DNA of 64,000 nucleotides. It comes from Streptomyces asoensis (GTDB lineage Bacteria; Actinomycetota; Actinomycetes; Streptomycetales; Streptomycetaceae). Under the pieces are notes generated by a model, which worked only from the letters and a program-made list of their open reading frames with translations, had not been told where the DNA came from and did not search any database. The DNA is taken from the NCBI RefSeq assembly GCF_013085465.1, contig NZ_CP049838.1, positions 5,456,001-5,520,000 of the forward strand, written 5' to 3'. Below are positions 9,353 to 17,900 of the stretch, in pieces (position 1 is the first letter of the stretch; the number at the start of each line of letters is the position of its first letter). The position numbers were made by a program, and so were the translations under genes.

Positions 9353-9424
9353 CAAACGGTGTGCTCTCGCGATTCCGCTCTCGAACCCGCGCGCGCGTCT
9401 AAGGAAAACCCAAACGGTGTGCTC
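9353..9424. repeat. Pair of 14-bp direct repeats upstream of the methylase operon
   Basis: CAAACGGTGTGCTC occurs at 9353-9366 and again at 9411-9424, 58 bases apart start to start, within the 265-base gap before the methylase operon. A small hairpin (GGCTCG/CGAGCC, 9462-9479) lies just downstream. Two exact direct copies in a promoter region suggest binding sites of a regulator, but no promoter elements can be assigned. Confidence 0.5.
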
Positions 9425-9542
9425 CAAGCTGCCGTTGCGCTCCGGCCTCTACGGTTCAACTGGCTCGGCAATGCGAGCCGGGGCGAACAGGAGCTGGAGA
9501 CAGATCCGTTGGCCTCATGTGACGTACCGGATGGGAGTCGGA

Positions 9543-9728
9543 ATGGATCAGAAGTGGTGGCTCGTGATCGTGGCCGTTCAGCTCGCGGTGATCGCGGCAC
9601 TGCTGGGCGGGATCGTCAAGCGAGTCGGCGGGGCGGCCATGCCGGGGGCGGTCCAGGCGGGAGCCGCGACCTTCGCGGCCACCCTGACCCTGGCCCTCAT
9701 GGTCGTGTCCGATGTGGGCCTGATGTGA
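9543..9728 (+). CDS. Small two-segment membrane protein heading the methylase operon
   Basis: Sixty-one residues with two hydrophobic stretches (WWLVIVAVQLAVIAALLGGI, and ATFAATLTLALMVVSDVGLM at the C-terminus), joined by a short basic turn (VKRVGG). GGGAG lies close upstream of the ATG. The stop is two bases before the methylase ATG, so the genes are surely co-transcribed. No family is recognised. The position suggests a role tied to the DNA methylase, for example membrane tethering or an effector, but that is inference. Confidence 0.65.
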   Translation: MDQKWWLVIVAVQLAVIAALLGGIVKRVGGAAMPGAVQAGAATFAATLTLALMVVSDVGLM

Positions 9729-9730
9729 CC

Positions 9731-11275
9731 ATGGAACAGCGGACACGACGACACGGGGGGAAGCCGATGGCGGCGACGGGGCCGGACGCAGGTACGGAGA
9801 CCACGAGGGGTACGGCGACGATCGGGGAGGACAGGGCACTCCTCACGGTGCGGCGGTTGACCCGCAGCCTGGCGGGTCGGCTCAGTGCTCAGGACGCCTC
9901 GCGGGTCGTCATCGGGTTGATCTACCTGCGCAACACGGCACGGGAGCAGCCTTCCGATGTGTGGGGGAGGTCCGAGAAGCCGTCCTGGTCCTGGCTCGTC
10001 GCGCAGACCGGTAAGGACCGGCACCTGGGCCCGCATGTGCGGTGGTGTCTGAGCGAGTGGCTGCCTGAGGAGCTCGCACGGGAGGACGCCGACGCGCGCC
10101 GCGATTTCGTGCCGGCCCTCCTGCCGGCGGTCGACGGGATCCTCAGGAAGCTGGTCGTTGCGATCGATCAGGTCGACCGGGTGGGAGATCTGCTGGAGCG
10201 GTGTCTGGAAGATCTGTCCGCCGTGCAGGCCAAGGGCGGCCACTACTTCACCCCCCGCGACCTCGTCCGGTTGCTGGTGGCGTCGGCGGCTCCGCAGTCC
10301 GGGCACCGCGTGCTCGATCCGGTGTGCGGCTCGGCCGGACTGCTGGCCGAGGCCGACCGGCAGGTGCGGGAACGGACCGGGCTGCGGCCGAAGCTGGAGC
10401 TGACAGGGCGTGACATCCACGCGGGCACGTTGCAGATAGCGCAGTTGAACCTCGCCGCGCGGGGCATCCGCGCCGACCTCGGCACGCCCGTGGACAGCCT
10501 CGGGGAGCCGCCGGGAGGCGCCTACGACATCGTGCTGGCCAACCCGCCGTTCAACATGACCCCCTGGTACGACGGGTCGGCTCCGCGCGGGGACGACCCA
10601 CGGTGGCCCGAGCCGCTCCGGCCGCCGAGGGACAGCGCCAACTTCGCCTGGATCCTGCACTTCGCGCACGCCCTCGCCCCGCAGGGCCGCGCGTCGTTCG
10701 TGATGGCCGACGGCGCCGCCGCCAGCGCGCGGCGGCTGGTCGAGAAGCAGCTCCGGCGGCAACTCGTCCAGGACGATCTCGTCGAATGCGTGGTGGCATT
10801 GCCGCCCGGCCTGTTCCCGCACACCCGTATCTCCTGCTGCCTGTGGCTGCTGAACCGGGACAAGAGCCCACACCGGGGCTGGGGGGAGGCCGACCGGCGT
10901 CGCCAGGTCCTCTTCGTCGACGCCCGGCGGGCGTACGAACTCGCGCCGGGCAAGCGGCAGAAGCAGCGGCGCCTGGCGGCCGACGGCACCGGGCGCATCC
11001 TGCGGACGCTCGCCGCGTGGCGAGCCACCGAACCGTCCTCCGGTGAGGGCGCGGTCCGCTACGAGGACGCACCGAACTGGTGCGCTTCCCGCTCGTCGCA
11101 GGACATCGCCGACGCCGAGTTCAGCCTGCTGCCGGCCGTATACACCTCGGAGGACCTCGACGAGGACACGTCGGTCGACCAGCGGGTCGACGAACTCACA
11201 TGGGAGCTCTACACCAAGTTCGAAGAGGCACAGGCTCTGGAGAGCGAGCTGCGACGCGCCTTGGACGAGCTGTGA
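9731..11275 (+). CDS. HsdM-like N6-adenine DNA methyltransferase
   Basis: A 514-residue type I-style methylase. The AdoMet motif I is DPVCGSAGLL (from Asp196) and the catalytic motif IV is NPPF (271-274). The segment GGHYFTPRDLVRLLV just before motif I is characteristic of HsdM proteins. The N-terminal helical region (RRLTRSLAGRLSAQDASRVV) matches HsdM N-domains. ATG 9731 is taken; ATG 9767 (MAATGPDAG) has a better GGGGGGAAG site. It overlaps the specificity subunit gene by one base (TGATG). No HsdR nuclease/translocase is encoded nearby, so this is a methylation-only or non-classical system. Confidence 0.85.
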   Translation: MEQRTRRHGGKPMAATGPDAGTETTRGTATIGEDRALLTVRRLTRSLAGRLSAQDASRVVIGLIYLRNTAREQPSDVWGRSEKPSWSWLVAQTGKDRHLGPHVRWCLSEWLPEELAREDADARRDFVPALLPAVDGILRKLVVAIDQVDRVGDLLERCLEDLSAVQAKGGHYFTPRDLVRLLVASAAPQSGHRVLDPVCGSAGLLAEADRQVRERTGLRPKLELTGRDIHAGTLQIAQLNLAARGIRADLGTPVDSLGEPPGGAYDIVLANPPFNMTPWYDGSAPRGDDPRWPEPLRPPRDSANFAWILHFAHALAPQGRASFVMADGAAASARRLVEKQLRRQLVQDDLVECVVALPPGLFPHTRISCCLWLLNRDKSPHRGWGEADRRRQVLFVDARRAYELAPGKRQKQRRLAADGTGRILRTLAAWRATEPSSGEGAVRYEDAPNWCASRSSQDIADAEFSLLPAVYTSEDLDEDTSVDQRVDELTWELYTKFEEAQALESELRRALDEL

Positions 11276-12486
11276 TGCACGACCACGTCGGTTCCGGCAT
11301 CACCGGCTCGGACCTCGATGACGTCTGGACGTCGACGACGGTCGCCGAAGCCGCCGAGGACATGCGCATCACCTACGGCATCAGCGATCGTGACCTGCCC
11401 GATCACCAGGGTGTGGTCCGCATCGGCGACATCCGCGACGGTCGCGTGCGCACCGATCAGCCCGGGCGTACCGGCGCCGCCGAGCCGAAGGACACCCGGG
11501 CGGCGCTGCGCGCGGGCGACCTGGTCGTCGTACTCGTGCGCCGCGCCGGTGACGCCGCGCTGGTCACGGAGGAACACGCCGGTTGGATCGCGACTCGGGG
11601 TGTGGGCATCATCCGGTCCGAGGACTCGCACGTCACCCGGTGGTTGCGCATCTGGTTCCGGACGCCCAGGGCCCAGGCCTGGATCGGGCAACACGTGGAC
11701 GCGCACGTGGAGCCGACACTGAGTCTCGACGCGTTGCGGAGGATGCCGGTACTGCTGCCGCCACCCGCCCGGATCGACAGGCTCGACGACGTCGTCGGCC
11801 TGATCGAGGCCAGGATGGAGCTGAACCTGCGGATCGCCGCCGACGCGGTGCAGCTGGCCGACGCCCAGCACGCCGCTCTGGCCCGGCATCGCGCCTGGTG
11901 GCCGCTCCGCCCGTTCGGTGCGGTGACCCGCGCGGCGACCGGCAGAGCGGCGCCGAAGGCCGCCGGGGAGGACGACGGTCCACGCGTCACCCGAGTCGCT
12001 CCGGGCGACATCCTGGACGCGCGCCTGCCGTACATCGCGGCCACCGGCCAGGAGGGGCCCGCCGAACCCCGTACCGTCTGCGACTCGGGAACGATTCTGA
12101 TCGCCACCCGGCCCGGCGGCGGACACGCCGCGGTCACGCTGCGGCCGACGGCCCCCGGCCGCGGCGTCGTTGCGATCCATCCGCAGGCCCCCACGGACCT
12201 CTGGTGGCTGCTGCACGAACTCCGCTCCCGTGGCGAGGAACTGTCCGGAGCCGCGCAGGGCCGACACGCACGTGAGATCACGGCCCGTGCCTTCTCGAAA
12301 CTCGACGTGGCATGGCCGGACGAGGACACCCGCCGACGGTTCGACCGGGTGGCGGAACCGCTGCACGGCAGGGCACGGAAGGCGGTCGAGGAGAACCGGG
12401 TCCTGCGTGAACTGCTCGGCACGCTGCTGCGCGGCCTCTCCTCCGGTTCGGGGCGGGTGTCCCTGGGGGGCCCGGGCGCGCCCTGA
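11275..12486 (+). CDS. HsdS-like specificity subunit
   Basis: A 403-residue protein directly overlapping the methylase stop. It has the two-fold layout of type I specificity subunits: a recognition-like domain ending LSLDALRRMPVLLPPPARID, then a helical spacer (VVGLIEARMELNLRIAADAV), and a second domain ending ITARAFSKLDVAWPDEDTRR and another helix (ENRVLRELLGTLLRGL). The first target-recognition domain carries GVGIIRSEDSHVTRWLRIWF, a typical TRD end. Sequence is diverged, so the call rests on architecture and on its place next to hsdM. It should choose the DNA site methylated by the partner. Confidence 0.75.
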   Translation: MHDHVGSGITGSDLDDVWTSTTVAEAAEDMRITYGISDRDLPDHQGVVRIGDIRDGRVRTDQPGRTGAAEPKDTRAALRAGDLVVVLVRRAGDAALVTEEHAGWIATRGVGIIRSEDSHVTRWLRIWFRTPRAQAWIGQHVDAHVEPTLSLDALRRMPVLLPPPARIDRLDDVVGLIEARMELNLRIAADAVQLADAQHAALARHRAWWPLRPFGAVTRAATGRAAPKAAGEDDGPRVTRVAPGDILDARLPYIAATGQEGPAEPRTVCDSGTILIATRPGGGHAAVTLRPTAPGRGVVAIHPQAPTDLWWLLHELRSRGEELSGAAQGRHAREITARAFSKLDVAWPDEDTRRRFDRVAEPLHGRARKAVEENRVLRELLGTLLRGLSSGSGRVSLGGPGAP

Positions 12487-12558
12487 CCCGGGGAACTCGC
12501 GGTGCTACAGCCCGGTTACGGCTCCCTCAACCTCTGGTGGCCGGGCGGTGAGCGCCTC

Positions 12559-12966
12559 ATGATGGGGGCCATGACGGCGGCCTCGCGTGCCTTGACACGA
12601 CTGGCGACCTGGCCGGACCTCGCGGAGGTCCGGCCCAGCTGCGGCACCGGTCGGGCGTTGCGCTCGGGCGGGGTCGAGATCGCGCACTTCCACTCCGACC
12701 GGAGTGTCGACCTGCATCTCACCGGCAAGGCGATCCGCCGGTTCGAGCGGGACCTGAGGCACTCCACCGCGATCCGGCTGCTGCCCGGCTCGCCCTGGGT
12801 GACCGTCCATCTGGAGTGCGAGACGGACATCGACCTGCTCATGACGCTGGTCAGCGCCGCTCTCCAGGCCCACCAGAGGCACCCGGACGCGGACATCACC
12901 GGCCTTCCGCGGTGCAACGAGGACCGGGAAGTGGCGCTCACCCGCGAGAGCGTCGGCGGCATCTAG
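12559..12966 (+). CDS. Luciferase-domain (DUF5519) family protein
   Basis: A 135-residue protein resembling the small luciferase-family/DUF5519 proteins common in actinomycetes: WPDLAEVRPSCGTGRALRSG, then GVEIAHFHSDRSVDLHL and LPGSPWVTVHLECETDIDLL. Activity and substrate are unknown. Starts at 12559, 12562 or 12571 are all possible; the last gives MTAASRALTRL. It follows the HsdS-like gene by about 70 bases in the same direction, so it may share the transcript, though such genes often stand alone. Confidence 0.65.
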   Translation: MMGAMTAASRALTRLATWPDLAEVRPSCGTGRALRSGGVEIAHFHSDRSVDLHLTGKAIRRFERDLRHSTAIRLLPGSPWVTVHLECETDIDLLMTLVSAALQAHQRHPDADITGLPRCNEDREVALTRESVGGI

Positions 12967-13089
12967 ACCTCCGGGCCCCTTTCGCTCGGGGTCACTCGGG
13001 GTCACTCGGGCTCAAGGAGCACCCCGGCCTGCGGTTCGCCTGCGCTGGTACTCCTTCGGCCTCTTCACCCATCCCGGTCGTCTGGATAG

Positions 13090-13104
13090 CTGACGGTCCG
13101 TCAG
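13090..13104. promoter_or_regulatory. Perfect 15-bp palindrome upstream of 13176
   Basis: CTGACGG-T-CCGTCAG is a perfect inverted repeat centred on 13097, about 70 bases before the ATG at 13176. It is followed by TTATGG, which could be part of a -10 element. This kind of TGACGG/CCGTCA palindrome is typical of TetR-family operators. No TetR gene is adjacent, so the regulator is unknown. Confidence 0.6.
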
Positions 13105-13175
13105 TTATGGTCGGCCTGGCGTGCCGAACCCATACCGACGCCGACGCCGATGTTGATACGGAAGGGGCGAGTGCC

Positions 13176-13679
13176 ATGGAGATCGAACCGGGCCGTCCGA
13201 ACCGTCCTGCCCGGAGCCCGCAGCCGACGGGCGCACCCCGTTGGGTGGCGATGTTCTACGAGCCGGCGTCGGCGTCCTGGCGGCCGGGCGCCGAATCCCC
13301 CGACCGCACGCCCGTGCTGTACGCGATCGGCGAGATGACGCAGGTCAAACGGGCTCGGGGCGACGAGGTCGCCGTCGACCTGTGGGGGCCGAAGGACGGT
13401 GAGTGGCAGCGCTTCGACCCGTCCCCCGCCGCGGCCACGCCGGAGGCCGCGCCCCCGCCACCGGTCGACGGTGCCGCGCGGCCCGGCCACGCCAGGCTCG
13501 CGGAACGCATGGAGGACCGCCGGCACCAGGTCCTCATGGCGGGCCTGAGCAAGGCCGGCCTCTACGACCTCGCGCCGGACGACGTGACGGCCGTCCGGAC
13601 CCTGGTCGACCAGGTGGACGAGGCCACGCTGCGCAGGGTCGCGCACTGGATGGCCCTGGCCGGCGGGCCGGTTGAGTGA
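13176..13679 (+). CDS. Hypothetical protein upstream of the ferredoxin
   Basis: No family is recognised. The 167-residue protein starts at an ATG with GGAAGGGG eight bases upstream. The first half holds RWVAMFYEPASASWRPGAES and YAIGEMTQVKRARGDEVAVD, a Pro/Ala-rich linker follows, and the C-terminal 75 residues are helical (ARLAERMEDRRHQVLMAGLS, DVTAVRTLVDQVDEATLRRV). It lacks membrane segments. The palindrome upstream and the ferredoxin 25 bases downstream suggest one TetR-controlled unit. Confidence 0.6.
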   Translation: MEIEPGRPNRPARSPQPTGAPRWVAMFYEPASASWRPGAESPDRTPVLYAIGEMTQVKRARGDEVAVDLWGPKDGEWQRFDPSPAAATPEAAPPPPVDGAARPGHARLAERMEDRRHQVLMAGLSKAGLYDLAPDDVTAVRTLVDQVDEATLRRVAHWMALAGGPVE

Positions 13680-13704
13680 CCGGGCCGGAGGGCAAACACG
13701 TCGT

Positions 13705-13887
13705 ATGACGGTCTCCGTGAACCGCGAACTCTGTTACGGCTCCGGCGAGTGCGCCTTCCGTCTGCCCTCCGTCTTCACCACGGCGGACGGCTTCGGAGCC
13801 GTCCTGCCGGGACGCGAGGACACGGGCGACGACCCGGAGGTGCGGGACGCGGCCGAGCGCTGCCCGTCGCAGGCCATCAGTCTCTAG
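13705..13887 (+). CDS. Ferredoxin of the 3Fe-4S P450-partner type
   Basis: A 60-residue electron carrier. Cys10, Cys16 and Cys53 (LCYGSGECAF and ERCPSQAI) are the three ligands of a [3Fe-4S] cluster, as in ferredoxins that pass electrons to cytochromes P450. The ATG at 13705 gives the usual MTVSVNRELC start; a TTG at 13672 overlapping the upstream stop is an alternative. No P450 gene lies next to it, so the partner must be encoded elsewhere. Its last 11 bases overlap the convergent glycosyltransferase gene. Confidence 0.85.
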   Translation: MTVSVNRELCYGSGECAFRLPSVFTTADGFGAVLPGREDTGDDPEVRDAAERCPSQAISL

Positions 13888-14647
13888 GGGTGCCCCGGGG
13901 CGGGTAGCTCCAGCGGAAGGACTCCAGCGCCCGGGTCCGCGCCTCCACCACCGTCATGCGCGCCTCCCGTTCGGCGGGGTCGACATGCGCGGACTGGCCC
14001 GTCACCTGACCGTCCCACTTCCGGTAGAGCAGCCCGGTCCGCGCCGAGAACCAGCCGCGGCTCACCGAGTTGAGCGCCAGCAGGACGCCGGTGTCCTCGG
14101 ACGCCGGCAGGGCCATCCAGCCGCCCAGCGCGGTCAGCAGGTCCCGCCGTACGAAGAGACTCGCGGGGTGCACCGGCGCGCGGAAGTCGTTCGCCTTCCA
14201 GTGGTCGAGTACGGCCCCGCGCTCGATCGGCCCCTCGGCGGGATCGCCGGGGAAGCCGACCGTGGTCCCGTCCGGCAGGAGGTCGAGGGCGCTCGAGGTC
14301 GCCCAGCCGAGGCCCGGATCGCGTTCGAGGGCGGCCAGATCGCGGGCGAGGGTGCCGGGCGCGAGCCGGTCGTCGGCGTCCAGGACCTTCACGTACTCGC
14401 CCTCGGCGTGCGCGAGCGCGATCGTGCGGGCGACTCCGGGCCCGCCCGGGCGTCCCTGACGGAAGGTCACCCGGGTGTCGGAGGGAACGTGGGGCGCGAC
14501 CTCGTCCGTCGTGCCGTCCTCCTGGATCACCCAGTGCCAGTCCCAGCCGGCGGGTAACTCCTGTGCGCGCAGCGACTCGTAGGCCTCGGGCAGATACCGG
14601 GCCGAAGGGGCGTGCACGGCGGTGACTATGACGATGCGTCGGCTCAC
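13877..14647 (-). CDS. Family 2 glycosyltransferase
   Basis: A 256-residue GT-A fold transferase with no membrane segment. The N-terminal strand RRIVIVTAVHAPSARYLPEA begins the nucleotide-sugar binding domain; YVKVLDADDRLAPGTLARDL holds the metal-binding DxD motif, and the acceptor side carries ALPASEDTGVLLALNSVSRG. The GTG at 14647 has GGAAG nine bases upstream and is preferred over a frame reaching 14665. The sugar donor and acceptor are not predictable. It lies downstream of the WD40 gene's terminator, so it has its own transcript. Confidence 0.85.
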   Translation of the reverse strand: MSRRIVIVTAVHAPSARYLPEAYESLRAQELPAGWDWHWVIQEDGTTDEVAPHVPSDTRVTFRQGRPGGPGVARTIALAHAEGEYVKVLDADDRLAPGTLARDLAALERDPGLGWATSSALDLLPDGTTVGFPGDPAEGPIERGAVLDHWKANDFRAPVHPASLFVRRDLLTALGGWMALPASEDTGVLLALNSVSRGWFSARTGLLYRKWDGQVTGQSAHVDPAEREARMTVVEARTRALESFRWSYPPRGTPRD

Positions 14648-14870
14648 TTGGGCACTTCCAGGCAAAGTTCCGGGAGATCGAGGCGCCCTGAGCGCCCGCG
14701 CCCCCCGTCGTCACGGACCGCGATCACTTTGCTGGATATCGGCACATCGCCAGCCTACGACTCCCGGTCACCGGAACTCACCGAGGGTTCACCGACCGCT
14801 CACCGGGACGGGCCGCACGGGAAAAGGGTGGGGAAAGGGCAGGAGAAGGGCGGGAAAGCGGCAGGAAAAG

Positions 14871-14910
14871 GCCCGGTCGCTGGCGACGGGGGATGCACCA
14901 GCGACCGGGC
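14871..14910 (-). terminator. Strong hairpin terminator of the nSTAND1-WD40 gene
   Basis: GCCCGGTCGCTGG (14871-14883) pairs perfectly over 13 bases with CCAGCGACCGGGC (14898-14910); the loop is 14 bases. On the minus strand the stem is followed by CTTTTCC. It sits 85 bases beyond the stop codon of the large minus-strand gene and separates it from the glycosyltransferase. The rest of 14648-14995 shows a purine-rich run (14820-14870) and no gene. Confidence 0.8.
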
Positions 14911-14995
14911 TATGGCCAAGGCTAACAAGGCTGCCGGGTCGGCGGGAGCCGACTTCTCAGCTGCCCCACCGTTGTGATCGGGATCACTCTCCCGG

Positions 14996-17900
14996 TCAGT
15001 CCTCGCACGGGGGCTTGTAGGAGAGCCGGGGCAGGTATTCGTGCCACTTGTCGGCCGTCAGCACGCCTCGCGTGGTCGCGCAGATACGGGTGATCGCCTC
15101 GTCGACGTCCAGGTTCCACAGCCGTACGGTGTCGGCGCCGCTGGAGACGCCGAGCATGTGGCTGTTGGGACTGAAGGACAGGAAGTTGCCGGTCTTGGCG
15201 TTGGGGCTCATCGACTGCCCGATCGGGGAGGCCCCGGCCGGGTCGGTCACGTTCCACAGCCGGATCGTGTTGTCGTTGCCGCCGCTGGCGAGGGTGTCGC
15301 CGTCCTGGCTGAAGGTCAGCGACACCACCGCCTCGGTGTGGCCGGTGAGGGGCGAGCCCCGCCGGGACGCCTGCGCCGGGTCGGTCACGTTCCACAGCCG
15401 TACCGTGTCGTCGTCGCTGCCGCTGGCGAGGGTGTCGCCGTCCGGGCTGTAGACGAGCGCGTTGACGGGGCCGACGTGCCCGGTGAGCGGCTTGCCGACG
15501 GGCGTGGTGTGCCGGGGGTCGGTCACGTCCCACAGCCGTACGGTGTGGTCCGCGCTGCCACTGGCGAGGGTGCGTCCGTCCGGGCTGAACACGAGGGAGT
15601 TGACGAACCCCTTGTGGCCGGTGAGCGGGGAGCCGAGCGCGGTGGCGTGGGCGGGGTCGCCGACGTCCCACAGCTGGATGGTGCGGTCGTCGTAGGCGGT
15701 CGCCAGCGTGCGTCCGTCCGGCGCGAAGGCCAGCGCGTCGGGGCCCAGGAACCGGGTGCGCAGCTCGACGGGCGGCCCGGCGGAGACCGGCCGGGCCGGG
15801 TCGGCGACGTCCCACAGGTACACCGCCCGGTTGGCGGTCAGCACCGCGAGGGTACGGCCGTCGGGCGAGAACGCGAGCGTGCGCTCGCTGCCGTCGTCGG
15901 GCATGAAGGGCGCGCCCAGCGTCACGGGCCGGTCGGGGTCCGCCACGTTCCACAGCCGGACCCTGCCGTCGCGGGCGGCCGTGGCCAGCACCTTTCCGTC
16001 CGGCCGGAAGGCGCCGCTGCGGCCGATCATGTCCGACGTCGGGATCGACCAGAGCCGGACCTTGCTGTCGCCGTTGCCGGTGGCGAGGGTCCGGCCGTCG
16101 GGGCTGAAGCCGACGGCGTACATCTCGCCGCTGCCCCCCGCGAGCGGCTCGCCGACCTGCGAGGGGTACGCCGGGTCGCTCACGTTCCACAGGGTGGCCG
16201 TGCTGTCCGCGCTGCCTGCGGCCAGCATGGTCCCCGCGGGGTTGAACGCCACCGACCACACGGGACCGGTGTGCCCGGTGAGCGGTGGGCCGAGCTGGGT
16301 CGCCCGGCCGGGGTCGGTCACGTTCCACAGCCGGATCGTGTCGTCCGCGCTGCCGCTGGCGAGGGTGTCCCCGTCGGGGCTGAAGTCCAGGGAGTGCACG
16401 GTGTCGGTGTGACCCGTCAGGACCTTGTCGATCCGCAGCGGCCGGCGCGGGTCGGCCGTGTTCCACAGCCGGACCGTGTTGTCGTCGCCGCCGGCCGCGA
16501 GGGTACGGCCGTCCGGGCTGAACGCCACGGAGCGCACGGCGGCGGTGTGGCCGGTCAGCGCGCCGAGCGCCGTCGGCCGGCCCGGTTCCTCCCCCACGCT
16601 CGGCTTCGCTCGCGCGGACGGGGCCCCCATGTCCCACAGCCGTACGGTGTGGTCCTCGCCCGCGGAGGCCAGGATCCGCCCGTCCGGGCTGAAGGCGAGC
16701 AGGTAGATCGTGCCGGTGTGGCCGGTCAGGGGCTTCCCGAGCGGGCGCGGGTGGGCGGGATCCCGGACGTCCCACAGCCGGACGGTGCCGTCGTCGCCCG
16801 CGCTGGCGAGGGTGTGGCCGTCCGGGCTGAACACCGCGCTGCTCACCCAGCTCTTGTGGCCGGTGAGGGGCTTGCCCAGGGGTTTGGGGCGGGACCGGTC
16901 GCTGACGTCCCAGAGCCGGACGGTCCGGTCGTAGCTGGCGGTGGCCAGCACCTTGCCGTCCGGACTGAACGAGGTGAGGTAGACGGCGCCGGTGTGGCCG
17001 AGGAGCGGCGTGGCCAGCGGCGCGTTCACGATCGAGATCAGGCGGTTGTTGGTGCCCGCGTCGCCCGGCCGTAGGTCGTGCGCCACCAGGTCGAGCTGCG
17101 CGGACAGCGACGGATCCGTGTACTGGACACGGTCGGCCTCCGCGACCACCTGCTCGAACACGGCGTCGTTGCGCTGCTGCCAGGCGACCACGGCCGCGCC
17201 GACGGCGAGGATCGCCAGCACCACCAGCGCCGACACCGCGCCCCGGCTGATCCACACGATGCGCCTGCGCAGCCTGACCGACGCGGCCAGGAACTCCACC
17301 GCGCTGCGGGTCAGGAAGGTGTCGCCGGCGGACTTCGCCCAGCTGTGGGCCTGCTCCAGCCGGGAACCCCGGTAGAGCAGCGCCGCGTCGCGGTTCGAGC
17401 TGTCCCAGGCCCGGCCGTCCTCCTCCAGCCGCTGACGCAGCAGATGGTCGCTGCGGTCCTCGTCGATCCAGTCGCGCAGCCGGGGCCAGGCGTGCAGCAG
17501 CGCCTCGTGGGTGATCTCGACGGTCTCCGCGTCGAGGGTCACCAGCCGGGCGCGCACCAGGGCCTCGAGCGACTCCTCCGTCTTGCCGGGGTCGGCCGAC
17601 TCCTCCGCCAGCTGCCGACGGGTGCCCCGGCGCCGGGTGGCCTGGGTGTCCTCGCCGAGCCGGACCAGCCGCATCAGGAGCAGCCGGGCCGCCGTACGCG
17701 CCGCCGGGTCGAGCCCGGACCAGGCCCGCTCGGCGGTCGCCGCCACCGCGCCCTGGATGCCGCCCGCCGCGCGGTAGCCGGCCAGCGTCAGCCGCCCCGC
17801 CTTCCGGCGTTGCCAGGTGGCGAGCAGGGCGTGCGAGAGAAGAGGAAGCGCGCCCGCGTGCGCTCCGCGCGGACCGTCGACGGTCACCTCACGGATGATC

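Noticed and set aside
9299..9730. N-terminal extension of the methylase to 9299
   Set aside because: The extension would overlap the small membrane gene and its promoter repeats and shows no HsdM similarity before MEQRTRRHG.
14922..17255. 777-codon frame within the WD40 region
   Set aside because: Same strand as the WD40 gene but shifted; it translates the WD40 repeats out of frame and has no domain.
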